Source: Falsihalocynthiibacter sp042445055 (GTDB lineage: Bacteria; Pseudomonadota; Alphaproteobacteria; Rhodobacterales; Rhodobacteraceae). Taken from it: 64,000 bases of DNA. The DNA is taken from assembly GCF_042445055.1 (NCBI RefSeq), contig NZ_CP170339.1, positions 1,426,001-1,490,000 on the forward strand. The letters are read 5' to 3'. The translations under genes and the position numbers were made by a program. The notes under the pieces were generated by a model that saw only the letters and a program-made list of their open reading frames with translations, was not told the DNA's origin and made no database searches. This document shows positions 43,258-51,843 of the stretch, one piece after another (positions within the stretch are counted from its first letter, which is position 1; each line of letters starts with the position of its first letter).

Positions 43258-44466
43258 ATGGACGGAAATTTCGAAGACGCGCTTACGGGCGAACAGAAAA
43301 TCCGCAACTTCAACATCAACTTTGGGCCACAGCACCCTGCGGCTCACGGCGTGTTGCGTCTTGTTCTTGAACTTGACGGCGAGATTGTAGAGCGTTGCGA
43401 TCCGCATATCGGATTGCTGCACCGTGGCACCGAAAAGCTGATGGAGAGCCGCACTTACCTTCAAAATTTGCCATACTTTGATCGTTTGGATTATGTGGCT
43501 CCGATGAATCAGGAGCACGCTTGGTGCTTGGCCATCGAGAAGCTGACAGGCACGGTTGTGCCGCGCCGCGCCAGCCTCATTCGTGTGCTGTACTCCGAGA
43601 TTGGCCGCATCCTGAACCACCTGCTGAACGTGACAACACAGGCGATGGACGTTGGTGCGCTGACGCCGCCACTTTGGGGGTTTGAAGAGCGTGAAAAACT
43701 CATGGTGTTCTATGAGCGCGCCTGTGGCGCCCGTCTTCACGCGGCCTATTTCCGTCCCGGTGGTGTGCATCAGGATCTGCCGCCAGATCTCATTGAGGAT
43801 ATCGACGCTTGGGCCGATGTGTTCCCGAATGTGCTTGAGGATATCGATGGTCTGTTGACTGAAAACCGTATCTTTAAGCAACGCAACGTGGATATCGGCG
43901 TTGTGAGCGAGCAGGATATTCTGGACTGGGGTTTCTCTGGCGTGATGGTACGCGGCTCTGGCCTTGCGTGGGATCTGCGCCGCAGCCAGCCTTACGAATG
44001 CTATGATGAATTTGATTTCGACATCCCAGTAGGGACCAAGGGCGATTGCTATGATCGTTACCTTGTTCGTATGCAGGAAATGCGCGAAAGCCTCAAAATC
44101 ATCAAGCAAGCCTGTGAGAAATTGCGGAATGAACCGGGCGATGTGCTTGCCCGTGGTAAGCTTACACCACCAAAGCGCGGTGACATGAAAACCTCAATGG
44201 AGGCGCTTATTCACCACTTCAAACTCTACACCGAAGGGTTCCACGTACCTGCTGGCGAAGTATACGCCGCGGTTGAGGCTCCTAAAGGTGAGTTTGGCGT
44301 ATTCCTTGTTTCGGATGGTAGCAACAAGCCATACCGCAGCAAAATCCGCGCTCCGGGGTTCTTGCACCTTCAAGCTATGGACTATGTGGCCGGTGGCCAC
44401 CAACTGGCCGATGTGGCCGCTATTATCGGCACGATGGACGTCGTGTTCGGGGAGATCGACCGCTAA
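43258..44466 (+). CDS. nuoD: NADH-quinone oxidoreductase subunit D
   Basis: 402 residues. The 49-kDa subunit, related to the large subunit of NiFe hydrogenases, forming the quinone cavity with NuoB. Seen: INFGPQHPAAHGVLRLVLELDGE with the HxxxH-type loop, HIGLLHRGTEKLME, YFDRLDYVAPMNQEHAW, and the end GTMDVVFGEIDR. The stop overlaps the nuoE start (TAATG). Together with the hitchhiker sulfotransferase, transcription and translation appear coupled through this part of the operon. Confidence 0.97.
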   Translation: MDGNFEDALTGEQKIRNFNINFGPQHPAAHGVLRLVLELDGEIVERCDPHIGLLHRGTEKLMESRTYLQNLPYFDRLDYVAPMNQEHAWCLAIEKLTGTVVPRRASLIRVLYSEIGRILNHLLNVTTQAMDVGALTPPLWGFEEREKLMVFYERACGARLHAAYFRPGGVHQDLPPDLIEDIDAWADVFPNVLEDIDGLLTENRIFKQRNVDIGVVSEQDILDWGFSGVMVRGSGLAWDLRRSQPYECYDEFDFDIPVGTKGDCYDRYLVRMQEMRESLKIIKQACEKLRNEPGDVLARGKLTPPKRGDMKTSMEALIHHFKLYTEGFHVPAGEVYAAVEAPKGEFGVFLVSDGSNKPYRSKIRAPGFLHLQAMDYVAGGHQLADVAAIIGTMDVVFGEIDR

Positions 44467-45527
44467 TGCTACGCCGTCTACACAAAATCCAACCCGAAAG
44501 CTTTGCTTTCACGCCTGAAAACCAAGCGTGGGCAGAAGCACAGATGACCAAATTCCCTGAGGGACGTCAGGCATCCGCGATTATTCCAATTCTGTGGCGT
44601 GCGCAGGAGCAAGAGGGCTGGCTTACGCGCCCGGCGATTGAGTATGTCGCTGATATGCTGGGAATGGCCTATATCCGTGCGCTCGAAGTGGCTTCGTTTT
44701 ACTTCATGTTCCAGCTGCAACCTGTTGGTTCTGTTGCGCATATCCAGATTTGCGGAACAACGTCCTGCATGATCTGCGGTGCCGAGGATTTGGTCGGCGT
44801 CTGTAAGGAATTGATCAACGAGAAGCCACACGCGCTTTCCGAAGACGGTAAGTTTTCGTGGGAAGAGGTCGAGTGCCTTGGCGCTTGTGCGAACGCACCG
44901 ATGGCGCAAATTGGTAAGGACTACTACGAGGACCTGACTGCGGATAAATTCCGTGCGCTGATGGAAAAAATGGCGAAAGGGGAAGTCCCAACTCCGGGTC
45001 CGCAAAACGGCCGCTATGCAGCAGAGCCATTGTCAGGCCTGACCAGCCTTTCCGAATACGAGAGCGGCAAGACTCAATACAATGCGAGCGTTCAGCTTGC
45101 GGCAGATATCGGCGATACCATCAAGCGTATCGATGGAACCGAAGTACCGTTGCTGACACCATGGCTTGGCAAGAGCAAGGCGTCTCCCAAGAAGGCGGCA
45201 GCGCCCAAAGCAGCAGCTAAGAAAGAAGTCCCAGAAGCGCCACAGGCCGAAGTTGCCGAGAAAAAGCCGCGCACGATGAAGGCGGCACGCAAGGCTGGGC
45301 CTGATGACTTGAAACTCCTCAAAGGTGTTGGCCCAAAGCTTGAGCAGACGCTGAACGAGCTGGGATTCTATCATTATGATCAGATCGCCAAATGGACCGA
45401 AGCAGAAGTGGCTTGGGTTGATACACGCCTGAAATTCAAGGGCCGTATCGAGCGTGATGGATGGATTGAACAAGCCAAAATCCTCTCTGAGGGTGGCGAA
45501 ACCGAATTTTCTAAGAAATCTAAATAG
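44466..45527 (+). CDS. nuoE: NADH-quinone oxidoreductase subunit E with C-terminal helix-hairpin-helix-like extension
   Basis: 353 residues, much longer than the usual 160-240. Residues 1-170 are the thioredoxin-like NuoE with 2Fe-2S ligands in QICGTTSCMICG and ECLGACANAPM. A Lys/Ala/Pro-rich linker (about 235-265) leads to residues 266-353, a domain with LKGVGPKLEQTLNELGF, matching the H3TH/helix-hairpin-helix type (COG3743-like) also seen attached to other alphaproteobacterial proteins such as ribosomal L21. The same domain is duplicated in the gene at 45695. The extension's role in complex I is unknown. Confidence 0.95.
   Translation: MLRRLHKIQPESFAFTPENQAWAEAQMTKFPEGRQASAIIPILWRAQEQEGWLTRPAIEYVADMLGMAYIRALEVASFYFMFQLQPVGSVAHIQICGTTSCMICGAEDLVGVCKELINEKPHALSEDGKFSWEEVECLGACANAPMAQIGKDYYEDLTADKFRALMEKMAKGEVPTPGPQNGRYAAEPLSGLTSLSEYESGKTQYNASVQLAADIGDTIKRIDGTEVPLLTPWLGKSKASPKKAAAPKAAAKKEVPEAPQAEVAEKKPRTMKAARKAGPDDLKLLKGVGPKLEQTLNELGFYHYDQIAKWTEAEVAWVDTRLKFKGRIERDGWIEQAKILSEGGETEFSKKSK
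45261..45524 (+). repeat. Domain repeat copy 1 (end of nuoE)
   Basis: An 88-codon segment at the end of nuoE. By hand alignment 76 of 88 residues (about 86%) match the segment at 46121-46384, with many synonymous differences, so the duplication is not recent or has diverged under protein-level selection. Confidence 0.85.
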
Positions 45528-45582
45528 GGCGGCAGAATACAGAACATAAAATACACAAGCCACCCGCATTAAGAGAATAAGA

Positions 45583-45702
45583 ATGACGATCGAAACCACA
45601 TACATCACGGCCCGTGACATTGCCTCGTTTGGCAATGCGGGAGAGCTGTGTGCGGTGATGATCCGTCCAACTATATGCTCTAGGGGAGTAATTTATGTCT
45701 AA
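45583..45702 (+). CDS. Possible 39-residue ORF between nuoE and the domain-duplicate gene
   Basis: An open frame of 39 codons, beginning MTIETTYITARDIASF and ending in VIYV, whose TAA overlaps the next ATG by 8 bases. The ribosome-binding site is weak (AAGAG, spaced 8 bases). The 167-base gap between nuoE and 45695 holds nothing else I recognise. It may be a short leader ORF, a decayed gene or chance. Confidence 0.3.
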   Translation: MTIETTYITARDIASFGNAGELCAVMIRPTICSRGVIYV

Positions 45703-46390
45703 GACCACTCAGAATGATTTGTTTTCATGCCAGAATATTTGCTGGATGATTGGCGTTGTTCTTGGTTTCGCTGCTTTTGTTCTGGCGTATTCCGGCTTCG
45801 GTTGGGGCGCGCTGATTTCAATGGTTGTGGGGCTGGTTGTATTCGGCGTTGCGGGTTCGTTACTCGGTAAACAAGTTTGTTCGGATGTTCAGGAGGAAAG
45901 CGCTGCACCACAAGCACCGGTTGCCGAAACTCCGAAGGCCGCCTCTGCAAGCGATGTAAAAGCAGAGCCTGCGCCCAAACCAGCAGAAGCGCCAAAAGCA
46001 GATCCTGTGGTAAAGCCGACATTGGACGAAGATGACGCAAAAGTCGCAGCAAGCACTGTTGATGTGAAAGTCGACAGCAAGCCTGCAGTGAGCGAGCCAG
46101 CGTCCGAGGCGTCAGATGAGAAAAAGCCTCGTACGATGAAAGCACCGCGTAAAGCGGGCGCAGATGACTTGAAGAAGCTCAAGGGCGTTGGCCCCAAGCT
46201 TGAGCAGACGTTGAATGAACTTGGGTTCTTCCATTATGACCAGATCGCGAAATGGACCAGCGGAGAGATCGCTTGGGTTGACGCGCGGTTGCGGTTCAAA
46301 GGGCGCATCGAACGCGATGGATGGATCGAGCAGGCCAAAATCCTTGCCGAAGGCGGGGAAACAGAATTCTCGAAGCGCGGTAAGGCGTAG
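45695..46390 (+). CDS. Membrane protein with duplicate of the NuoE C-terminal domain
   Basis: 231 residues. After a short lead, two membrane helices (about 14-34 and 37-60) are followed by a disordered Ala/Pro/Lys/Glu-rich linker (about 65-142), then residues 143-231, nearly the same helix-hairpin-helix-like domain as the NuoE tail (LKGVGPKLEQTLNELGFFHYDQIAKW). It appears to be a membrane-tethered paralogue. A role in complex I assembly or attachment is a reasonable inference from position, not shown. Cysteines occur at 12, 16 and 62. GGGGAG is 6 bases before the ATG. Confidence 0.85.
   Translation: MSKTTQNDLFSCQNICWMIGVVLGFAAFVLAYSGFGWGALISMVVGLVVFGVAGSLLGKQVCSDVQEESAAPQAPVAETPKAASASDVKAEPAPKPAEAPKADPVVKPTLDEDDAKVAASTVDVKVDSKPAVSEPASEASDEKKPRTMKAPRKAGADDLKKLKGVGPKLEQTLNELGFFHYDQIAKWTSGEIAWVDARLRFKGRIERDGWIEQAKILAEGGETEFSKRGKA
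46121..46384 (+). repeat. Domain repeat copy 2 (end of the 231-residue gene)
   Basis: The partner of 45261-45524. Conserved core residues include VGPKLEQTLNELGF, HYDQIAKW and FKGRIERDGWIEQAKIL. Confidence 0.85.
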
Positions 46391-46401
46391 GGGATGACAA
46401 G

Positions 46402-46614
46402 ATGAGCCAAGATCGGGAAAAATCTTCTGCGAAGGGGCGCCAATTGGCGCTTGTGATCGCGGGTTCAGGGATTTTCTGGGTATTGGGACAGGCGTTGGGA
46501 ACGCAGTTGGAATGGACGCAAAGAACGCGTCTGCTGATTGATCTCATCGCGATGGCAGGGTTCTTTTGGAGCCTTGTTGTAGGATTTCAAATTTGGCGTG
46601 CGCGCCAAGGGTAA
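46402..46614 (+). CDS. DUF5337 family small membrane protein
   Basis: 70 residues with two predicted membrane helices (about 14-33 and 44-64) and a charged N-terminus (MSQDREKSSAKGRQ). It matches the DUF5337 proteins found between nuoE and nuoF in Rhodobacterales. The helix-turn-helix topology suggests an inner-membrane position; a supernumerary or assembly role for complex I is inferred from its constant location. It lies 11 bases after the previous gene. Confidence 0.75.
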   Translation: MSQDREKSSAKGRQLALVIAGSGIFWVLGQALGTQLEWTQRTRLLIDLIAMAGFFWSLVVGFQIWRARQG

Positions 46615-46653
46615 TAACGGCCGCGACTTGGCGGCAGATGAAGGATGATGCGG

Positions 46654-47949
46654 ATGCTCAAGGATCAAGATCGGATCTTTACCAACCTATACGGCATGCA
46701 CGATCGCACGCTTGCGGGCGCGAAATCGCGCGGGCACTGGGACGGTACGGCGGGTATCATTAAGAAGGGTCGTGACTGGATCATCAACGAAGCCAAGGCC
46801 TCTGGTCTTCGCGGTCGTGGTGGCGCTGGTTTCCCGACCGGTCTGAAATGGTCCTTCATGCCCAAGGAAAGCGATGGCCGCCCAGCGTATTTGGTCATCA
46901 ACGCCGACGAGTCCGAGCCAGGTACCTGTAAGGACCGCGAAATCATGCGCCACGATCCGCATACCTTGATCGAAGGGGCACTGCTCGCCTCCTTCGCGAT
47001 GGGTGCGCACGCGTGTTACATCTATATCCGTGGTGAGTTTATCCGCGAGCGCGAGGCGCTTCAAAACGCGATTGACGAATGTTACGACGCGGGGCTGCTG
47101 GGTAAGAACGCTGCGAAATCAGGTTGGGATTTCGATCTCTATCTCGCGCACGGCGCGGGCGCTTATATCTGTGGTGAAGAGACAGCATTGCTCGAAAGCC
47201 TTGAGGGCAAAAAAGGTATGCCTCGCATGAAGCCGCCATTCCCCGCAGGGGCGGGGCTTTATGGCTGTCCAACAACTGTGAACAACGTTGAATCCATTGC
47301 GGTTATTCCGACGATCCTTCGTCGTGGTGCCGACTGGTTTAGCTCTATGGGTCGCCCGAACAACGCGGGAACCAAGCTTTTCGGTATCTCTGGCCACGTT
47401 ATGTCGCCCTGTGTCGTCGAAGAAGAAATGTCGATCCCGCTGCGCGAATTGCTTGAGAAGCATTGCGGCGGTGTTCGCGGTGGTTGGGATAACCTCAAGG
47501 CGGTTATTCCGGGTGGTTCTTCGGTTCCGCTCTTGCCCAAGGATATCGCGGACGAAGCGATTATGGATTTTGACTGGTTGCGTGAACAGCGTTCGGGGCT
47601 TGGGACTGCGGCGGTGATCGTGATGGATCAATCGACCGATGTAATCAAAGCGATCTGGCGTCTTAGCAAATTCTACAAGCACGAAAGCTGTGGCCAATGT
47701 ACGCCATGCCGTGAAGGTACAGGTTGGATGATGCGTGTTATGGATCGTTTGGTGTCGGGCGAGGCAGAAGTCGAAGAAATCGACATGCTTCTTGACGTAA
47801 CCAAGCAGGTTGAGGGGCACACGATTTGTGCGCTCGGCGATGCGGCCGCGTGGCCAATCCAAGGGCTTGTTCGTCATTTCCGCAATGAAATCGAAGACCG
47901 CATCAAGCATAAGAAAACCGGCCGCGTCAGCGCCGTAGCGGCGGAGTAA
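46654..47949 (+). CDS. nuoF: NADH-quinone oxidoreductase subunit F
   Basis: 431 residues from the ATG at 46654, with AAGGA 8 bases upstream; the usual start MLKDQDRIFTNLYG then results, while 46645 adds three residues. Binds FMN, NADH and the N3 4Fe-4S cluster. NADH/FMN-binding glycine loop GLRGRGGAGFPTGLKW, INADESEPGTCKDR, AYICGEETALLESLEG, and cluster ligands in CGQCTPCREGTGW plus the Cys of HTICALGDAAAWP are all present. It forms the electron-entry module with NuoE and NuoG. Confidence 0.97.
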   Translation: MLKDQDRIFTNLYGMHDRTLAGAKSRGHWDGTAGIIKKGRDWIINEAKASGLRGRGGAGFPTGLKWSFMPKESDGRPAYLVINADESEPGTCKDREIMRHDPHTLIEGALLASFAMGAHACYIYIRGEFIREREALQNAIDECYDAGLLGKNAAKSGWDFDLYLAHGAGAYICGEETALLESLEGKKGMPRMKPPFPAGAGLYGCPTTVNNVESIAVIPTILRRGADWFSSMGRPNNAGTKLFGISGHVMSPCVVEEEMSIPLRELLEKHCGGVRGGWDNLKAVIPGGSSVPLLPKDIADEAIMDFDWLREQRSGLGTAAVIVMDQSTDVIKAIWRLSKFYKHESCGQCTPCREGTGWMMRVMDRLVSGEAEVEEIDMLLDVTKQVEGHTICALGDAAAWPIQGLVRHFRNEIEDRIKHKKTGRVSAVAAE

Positions 47950-47954
47950 AGAGC

Positions 47955-49973
47955 ATGACTGACCTACGCAAAATTATCATCGACGACACCGAAGTTGAGG
48001 TCGATCCCGCGATGACCCTCATTCAGGCCTGTGAGCAGGTCGGCGTGGAAATTCCGCGTTTCTGTTACCACGAGCGCCTGACGATTGCGGGTAACTGCCG
48101 TATGTGTCTTGTTGAAGTTGTGGGTGGACCGCCCAAGCCGACGGCCTCTTGTGCGATGCAGGTTCGCGACTTGCGCCCTGGTCCCGAAGGGCAGCCACCA
48201 GTTGTGAAAACCAATTCGCCAATGGTCAAAAAGGCCCGCGAAGGTGTGATGGAGTTCATGCTCATCAACCACCCGCTGGATTGCCCGATTTGCGACCAAG
48301 GCGGCGAGTGCGATCTTCAAGATCAGGCGATGGCCTACGGTATTTCCGAAAACCGCTTCAAAGAGCCAAAGCGCGCGGTTGATGACCTCGATCTTGGGCC
48401 GCTGGTATCGACCACAATGACGCGTTGTATTTCCTGCACACGCTGCGTGCGCTTCACGACCGAGGTCGCGGGTATTTCGCAGATGGGTCAAACCGGCCGT
48501 GGCGAAGATGCGGAAATTACAAGCTATTTGAATGAAACACTGGACAGCAACCTTCAAGGGAACATCATCGATTTGTGTCCGGTTGGTGCGCTGACATCCA
48601 AGCCATATGCGTTTACGGCGCGTCCTTGGGAATTGACCAAAACTGAAACCATCGACGTTATGGATGCGCTCGGAAGCAACATTCGCGTGGATACCAAAGG
48701 GCGCGAAGTGATGCGTATCCTTCCCCGTAACCACGATGGCGTGAATGAAGAGTGGATTTCCGACAAAACACGTTTCGTTTGGGACGGTCTACGCCGCCAG
48801 CGTCTTGATACGCCGTATATTCGTGAGAACGGCAAATTGCGCAAAGCGAGCTGGGGAGAGGCTCTGGCCGCTGCTGCTGCTGGCTTGAAAGGGAAGAAAG
48901 TCGCTGGCTTGGTCGGTGATCTTGCTCCGGTTGAGGCTGCATATGCTCTTAAGGGCGTTGTTGAGGCATTGGGTGGCCAGATCGAATGCCGCACCGATGG
49001 CGCAAAGCTTCCTGAGGGTAATCGCTCAGGTTATGTTGGGACGGCGAAGGTCGAAGATCTGGATACTGCCGATGCAATCATGTTGATCGGTACGAATCCT
49101 CGCGTTGAGGCACCTGTCCTTAATGCGCGTATCCGCAAGGCTTGGACTGCTGGTGCGAAAGTTGGCGTTGTTGGCGAAGCGGTTGATCTTACGTACGAAT
49201 ATTTCCATCTCGGCACGACACGTGACGATCTGGTTAAGTTGAACGAGGGTGACCATTCCGATGCGTTGTCCCGCAACTCCATCGTCGTAATCGGGCAAGG
49301 CGCGCTTCAAGAAGCTGACGGCGAAGCCGTCTTGAGCCAAGCGATGAAATTTGCCGAAGCTACCGAGAGCAAGTTTATGGTGCTGCATACTGCGGCGTCG
49401 CGCGTTGGCGCGATGGATGTGGGTGCCGTGACCGATGGTGGATTGACCGCAGCGCTTGATGGTGCCGAGGCGGTTTACAATCTGGGCGCTGACGAAGTAG
49501 AGATCGCCGATGGTGCGTTCGTTATCTATCAGGGGTCGCACGGCGATCGCGGCGCGCATCGTGCCGATGTGATCCTGCCATCCGCAGCTTATACTGAGGA
49601 AAGCGGTCTTTTCGTGAACACCGAAGGACGCCCCCAAGTTGCACAGCGCGCAGGGTTCGCACCCGGCGATGCCAAAGAAAACTGGGCGATTTTGCGTGCA
49701 CTTTCTGCGGAATTGGGCGCGGTTCTTCCTTACGATAGTTTGGCAGCGCTCCGCACCGCTATGATCGCCGAAGTACCGCACCTTGGTGATGTTGATGTTG
49801 TTGCGGAGAATGTGTGGCAGCGGGTTCCACTGCGCAAGCCAGCCAAAGCAGATCTGCGCAATGCGGTGAAGGATTTCTATCTTTCCAACCCGATAGCCCG
49901 CGCAAGCCAACTTATGGCTGAGCTTTCCGCGAACGCAAAAGCGCGTTCCGAAACAGCGGTTGCGGCAGAGTAA
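47955..49973 (+). CDS. nuoG: NADH-quinone oxidoreductase subunit G
   Basis: 672 residues, the shorter alphaproteobacterial/mitochondrial form. N-terminal ferredoxin-like part with ligands in CYHERLTIAGNCRMCLVEV and CAMQ (2Fe-2S), HPLDCPICDQGGECDLQDQA (His-liganded cluster), and CISCTRCVRF with a final Cys in IDLCPVGALTSKP. The remaining molybdopterin-oxidoreductase-like domain lacks a cofactor site. The stop is immediately followed by the next ATG with no spacer. Confidence 0.97.
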   Translation: MTDLRKIIIDDTEVEVDPAMTLIQACEQVGVEIPRFCYHERLTIAGNCRMCLVEVVGGPPKPTASCAMQVRDLRPGPEGQPPVVKTNSPMVKKAREGVMEFMLINHPLDCPICDQGGECDLQDQAMAYGISENRFKEPKRAVDDLDLGPLVSTTMTRCISCTRCVRFTTEVAGISQMGQTGRGEDAEITSYLNETLDSNLQGNIIDLCPVGALTSKPYAFTARPWELTKTETIDVMDALGSNIRVDTKGREVMRILPRNHDGVNEEWISDKTRFVWDGLRRQRLDTPYIRENGKLRKASWGEALAAAAAGLKGKKVAGLVGDLAPVEAAYALKGVVEALGGQIECRTDGAKLPEGNRSGYVGTAKVEDLDTADAIMLIGTNPRVEAPVLNARIRKAWTAGAKVGVVGEAVDLTYEYFHLGTTRDDLVKLNEGDHSDALSRNSIVVIGQGALQEADGEAVLSQAMKFAEATESKFMVLHTAASRVGAMDVGAVTDGGLTAALDGAEAVYNLGADEVEIADGAFVIYQGSHGDRGAHRADVILPSAAYTEESGLFVNTEGRPQVAQRAGFAPGDAKENWAILRALSAELGAVLPYDSLAALRTAMIAEVPHLGDVDVVAENVWQRVPLRKPAKADLRNAVKDFYLSNPIARASQLMAELSANAKARSETAVAAE

Positions 49974-50249
49974 ATGAGCATCTGTTCCACATATCAATCT
50001 GTGTCATCCTCCATCCGTTTTGCGGATGAAGCGGTGTGCCGTGAGGTGTGGGGTGGACCGAACCACGCAGCGGCGCAAATCGCGGCGGACTGCACGACAA
50101 AAATTGTGAACGATATGGGTGGCAATTGCCGTAGGGATGCTGTTTACACCATCTCGAACGCGCGACCCGAAGGTCTGAGTGCGATGACGCAATATCGTAA
50201 CGGGCTGCAAAGAAACTGGGATACCGACGGTGTGAGGATCTATGGCTGA
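49974..50249 (+). CDS. Hypothetical four-cysteine protein between nuoG and nuoH
   Basis: 91 residues, not recognised. It starts on the base after the nuoG stop and its end overlaps nuoH by 8 bases, so the frame is probably used. Cysteines lie at 4, 22, 40 and 52, with none later, and there is no signal peptide or membrane helix. The C-terminal third ends in NRLQRNWDTDGVRIYG-like aromatic/basic residues (exact: YRNGLQRNWDTDGVRIYG). The spacing does not match known ferredoxin motifs; a metal site or disulfides are possible. DUF5333, the gene often found at this place in relatives, does not fit by length or signal peptide. Confidence 0.6.
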   Translation: MSICSTYQSVSSSIRFADEAVCREVWGGPNHAAAQIAADCTTKIVNDMGGNCRRDAVYTISNARPEGLSAMTQYRNGLQRNWDTDGVRIYG

Positions 50250-51279
50250 ATTTCTATCAACCCCTTTTGGGACCGCGCTGCTTATCATAGCGCAATGCCT
50301 TGGCGTGGTTGCTTTTGTGATGATTTCACTGTTGTTTCTGGTTTATGGCGACCGGAAAATCTGGGCGGCTGTTCAGATGCGTCGTGGCCCGAACGTTGTG
50401 GGGGCATGGGGCCTTTTGCAGTCGGTTGCCGATGCGTTGAAATATGTCGTCAAAGAGGTCGTTGTACCCGCAGGTGCGGACAAGACGGTTTTCTTCCTTG
50501 CTCCTCTAACAAGTTTCGTTCTGGCGATGTTGATGTGGGCGGTTATTCCGTTCAATGATGGCTGGGTTCTATCGGACATCAACGTTGCGATCCTGTTCAT
50601 CTTTGCGATTTCTTCGCTTGAAGTTTATGGCGTGATTATGGGTGGTTGGGCGTCCAACTCCAAATACCCGTTCCTCGGAAGCCTTCGTTCTGCTGCGCAG
50701 ATGATCTCTTATGAGGTTTCGCTTGGCTTGATCATTATCGGGATTATCATCTCGACAGGTTCGATGAACTTTGGCGATATCGTTCAGGCGCAATCTGGCG
50801 ACCTTGGGTTGTTTAACTGGTATTGGTTGCCACACCTTCCTATGGTTTTCCTCTTCTTTATCAGCGCGTTGGCAGAAACCAACCGCCCGCCGTTCGACCT
50901 ACCAGAGGCCGAATCCGAGCTAGTTGCGGGCTATCAGGTTGAGTATTCGGCGACTCCATTCCTGTTGTTCATGGCGGGTGAGTATATCGCGATCTTCCTG
51001 ATGTGTGCGTTGATGTCGTTGTTGTTCTTTGGTGGCTGGTTGTCCCCAATTCCGGGCATTCCTGATGGTGTGCTTTGGATGGTCGGCAAAATGGCGTTCT
51101 TCTTCTTCCTCTTTGCGATGGTGAAGGCGATCACGCCCCGTTACCGCTATGACCAATTGATGCGTATCGGTTGGAAGGTTTTCCTTCCTATGTCGCTCGC
51201 TTGGGTCGTTATCGTTGCCTTCTTGGCGCAATTTGGAGCCTTTGGCGGGGCGTATGCTCGCTGGGCAATTGGGGGTTAA
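50242..51279 (+). CDS. nuoH: NADH-quinone oxidoreductase subunit H
   Basis: 345 residues, eight membrane helices. The subunit that joins the peripheral and membrane arms and lines the quinone channel. Conserved cytosolic loops are visible: YGDRKIWAAVQMRRGPNVVG, GGWASNSKYPFLGSLRSAAQMISYEVSLG, and ALAETNRPPFDLPEAESELVAGYQVEYS. The start overlaps the previous ORF. Confidence 0.97.
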   Translation: MAEFLSTPFGTALLIIAQCLGVVAFVMISLLFLVYGDRKIWAAVQMRRGPNVVGAWGLLQSVADALKYVVKEVVVPAGADKTVFFLAPLTSFVLAMLMWAVIPFNDGWVLSDINVAILFIFAISSLEVYGVIMGGWASNSKYPFLGSLRSAAQMISYEVSLGLIIIGIIISTGSMNFGDIVQAQSGDLGLFNWYWLPHLPMVFLFFISALAETNRPPFDLPEAESELVAGYQVEYSATPFLLFMAGEYIAIFLMCALMSLLFFGGWLSPIPGIPDGVLWMVGKMAFFFFLFAMVKAITPRYRYDQLMRIGWKVFLPMSLAWVVIVAFLAQFGAFGGAYARWAIGG

Positions 51280-51283
51280 ACCG

Positions 51284-51775
51284 ATGGCTATGGATTATAC
51301 CCGCGCGGTTAAATATTTCTTTCTGGCGGATTTCGCCAAAGGGATGGCGCTCGGACTTAAGTACTTCTTCGCTCCGAAATCGACGCTGAACTATCCTCAC
51401 GAAAAAGGGCCGTTGAGCCCACGATTCCGTGGTGAGCACGTTTTGCGCCGCTATCCGAACGGCGAGGAACGCTGCATCGCCTGTAAGCTGTGCGAAGCGG
51501 TTTGCCCCGCGCAAGCGATCACCATCGACGCTGAACCGCGCGATGATGGAAGCCGCCGTACAACACGTTACGACATCGACATGACTAAGTGCATTTACTG
51601 TGGTTTCTGTCAGGAAGCTTGCCCAGTGGACGCCGTGGTAGAGGGGCCGAACTTTGAGTTCGCAACCGAAACCCGCGAAGAGCTTTTCTATAACAAAGAG
51701 AAGCTTCTTGCGAATGGCGAACGGTGGGAAGCCGAGATCGCTCGTAATTTGGAAATTGACGCGCCTTACCGCTAG
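51284..51775 (+). CDS. nuoI: NADH-quinone oxidoreductase subunit I
   Basis: 163 residues from the ATG at 51284, with GGGGG 8 bases upstream; a longer frame reaching 51215 overlaps nuoH. Carries two 4Fe-4S clusters (N6a, N6b), visible as CIACKLCEAVCPAQAI and CIYCGFCQEACPVDAV. An amphipathic N-terminal helix (YTRAVKYFFLADFAKGMALG) anchors it at the membrane. 68 bases separate it from nuoJ, the largest gap within the later operon. Confidence 0.97.
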   Translation: MAMDYTRAVKYFFLADFAKGMALGLKYFFAPKSTLNYPHEKGPLSPRFRGEHVLRRYPNGEERCIACKLCEAVCPAQAITIDAEPRDDGSRRTTRYDIDMTKCIYCGFCQEACPVDAVVEGPNFEFATETREELFYNKEKLLANGERWEAEIARNLEIDAPYR

Positions 51776-51790
51776 GCCGAAGAAAACTCT

Positions 51791-51825
51791 GCCCGAACGG
51801 GCACAACAACGTCCCAAAAGGGGAC
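51791..51825 (+). promoter_or_regulatory. Two small stem-loops between nuoI and nuoJ
   Basis: GCCC (51791-51794)/GGGC (51799-51802) and GTCCC (51811-51815)/GGGAC (51821-51825) could form adjacent hairpins just before the nuoJ ribosome-binding site (GGAAGAAGGA). Probably an mRNA processing or stability element if real. Confidence 0.35.
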
Positions 51826-51843
51826 AGGAAGAAGGACAGTAAA

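Noticed and set aside
42985..44109. 374-codon minus-strand open frame across the sulfotransferase and nuoD genes
   Set aside because: Runs through two well-supported plus-strand genes and shows no domain; a shadow frame.
45261..46384. The repeated domain as evidence of a transposon or recent tandem duplication
   Set aside because: No terminal repeats or target-site duplication; copies differ at many synonymous positions and the upstream parts of the two genes are unrelated.
49026..49997. 323-codon minus-strand open frame inside nuoG
   Set aside because: Opposite a clear NuoG coding region; no ribosome-binding site or family match.
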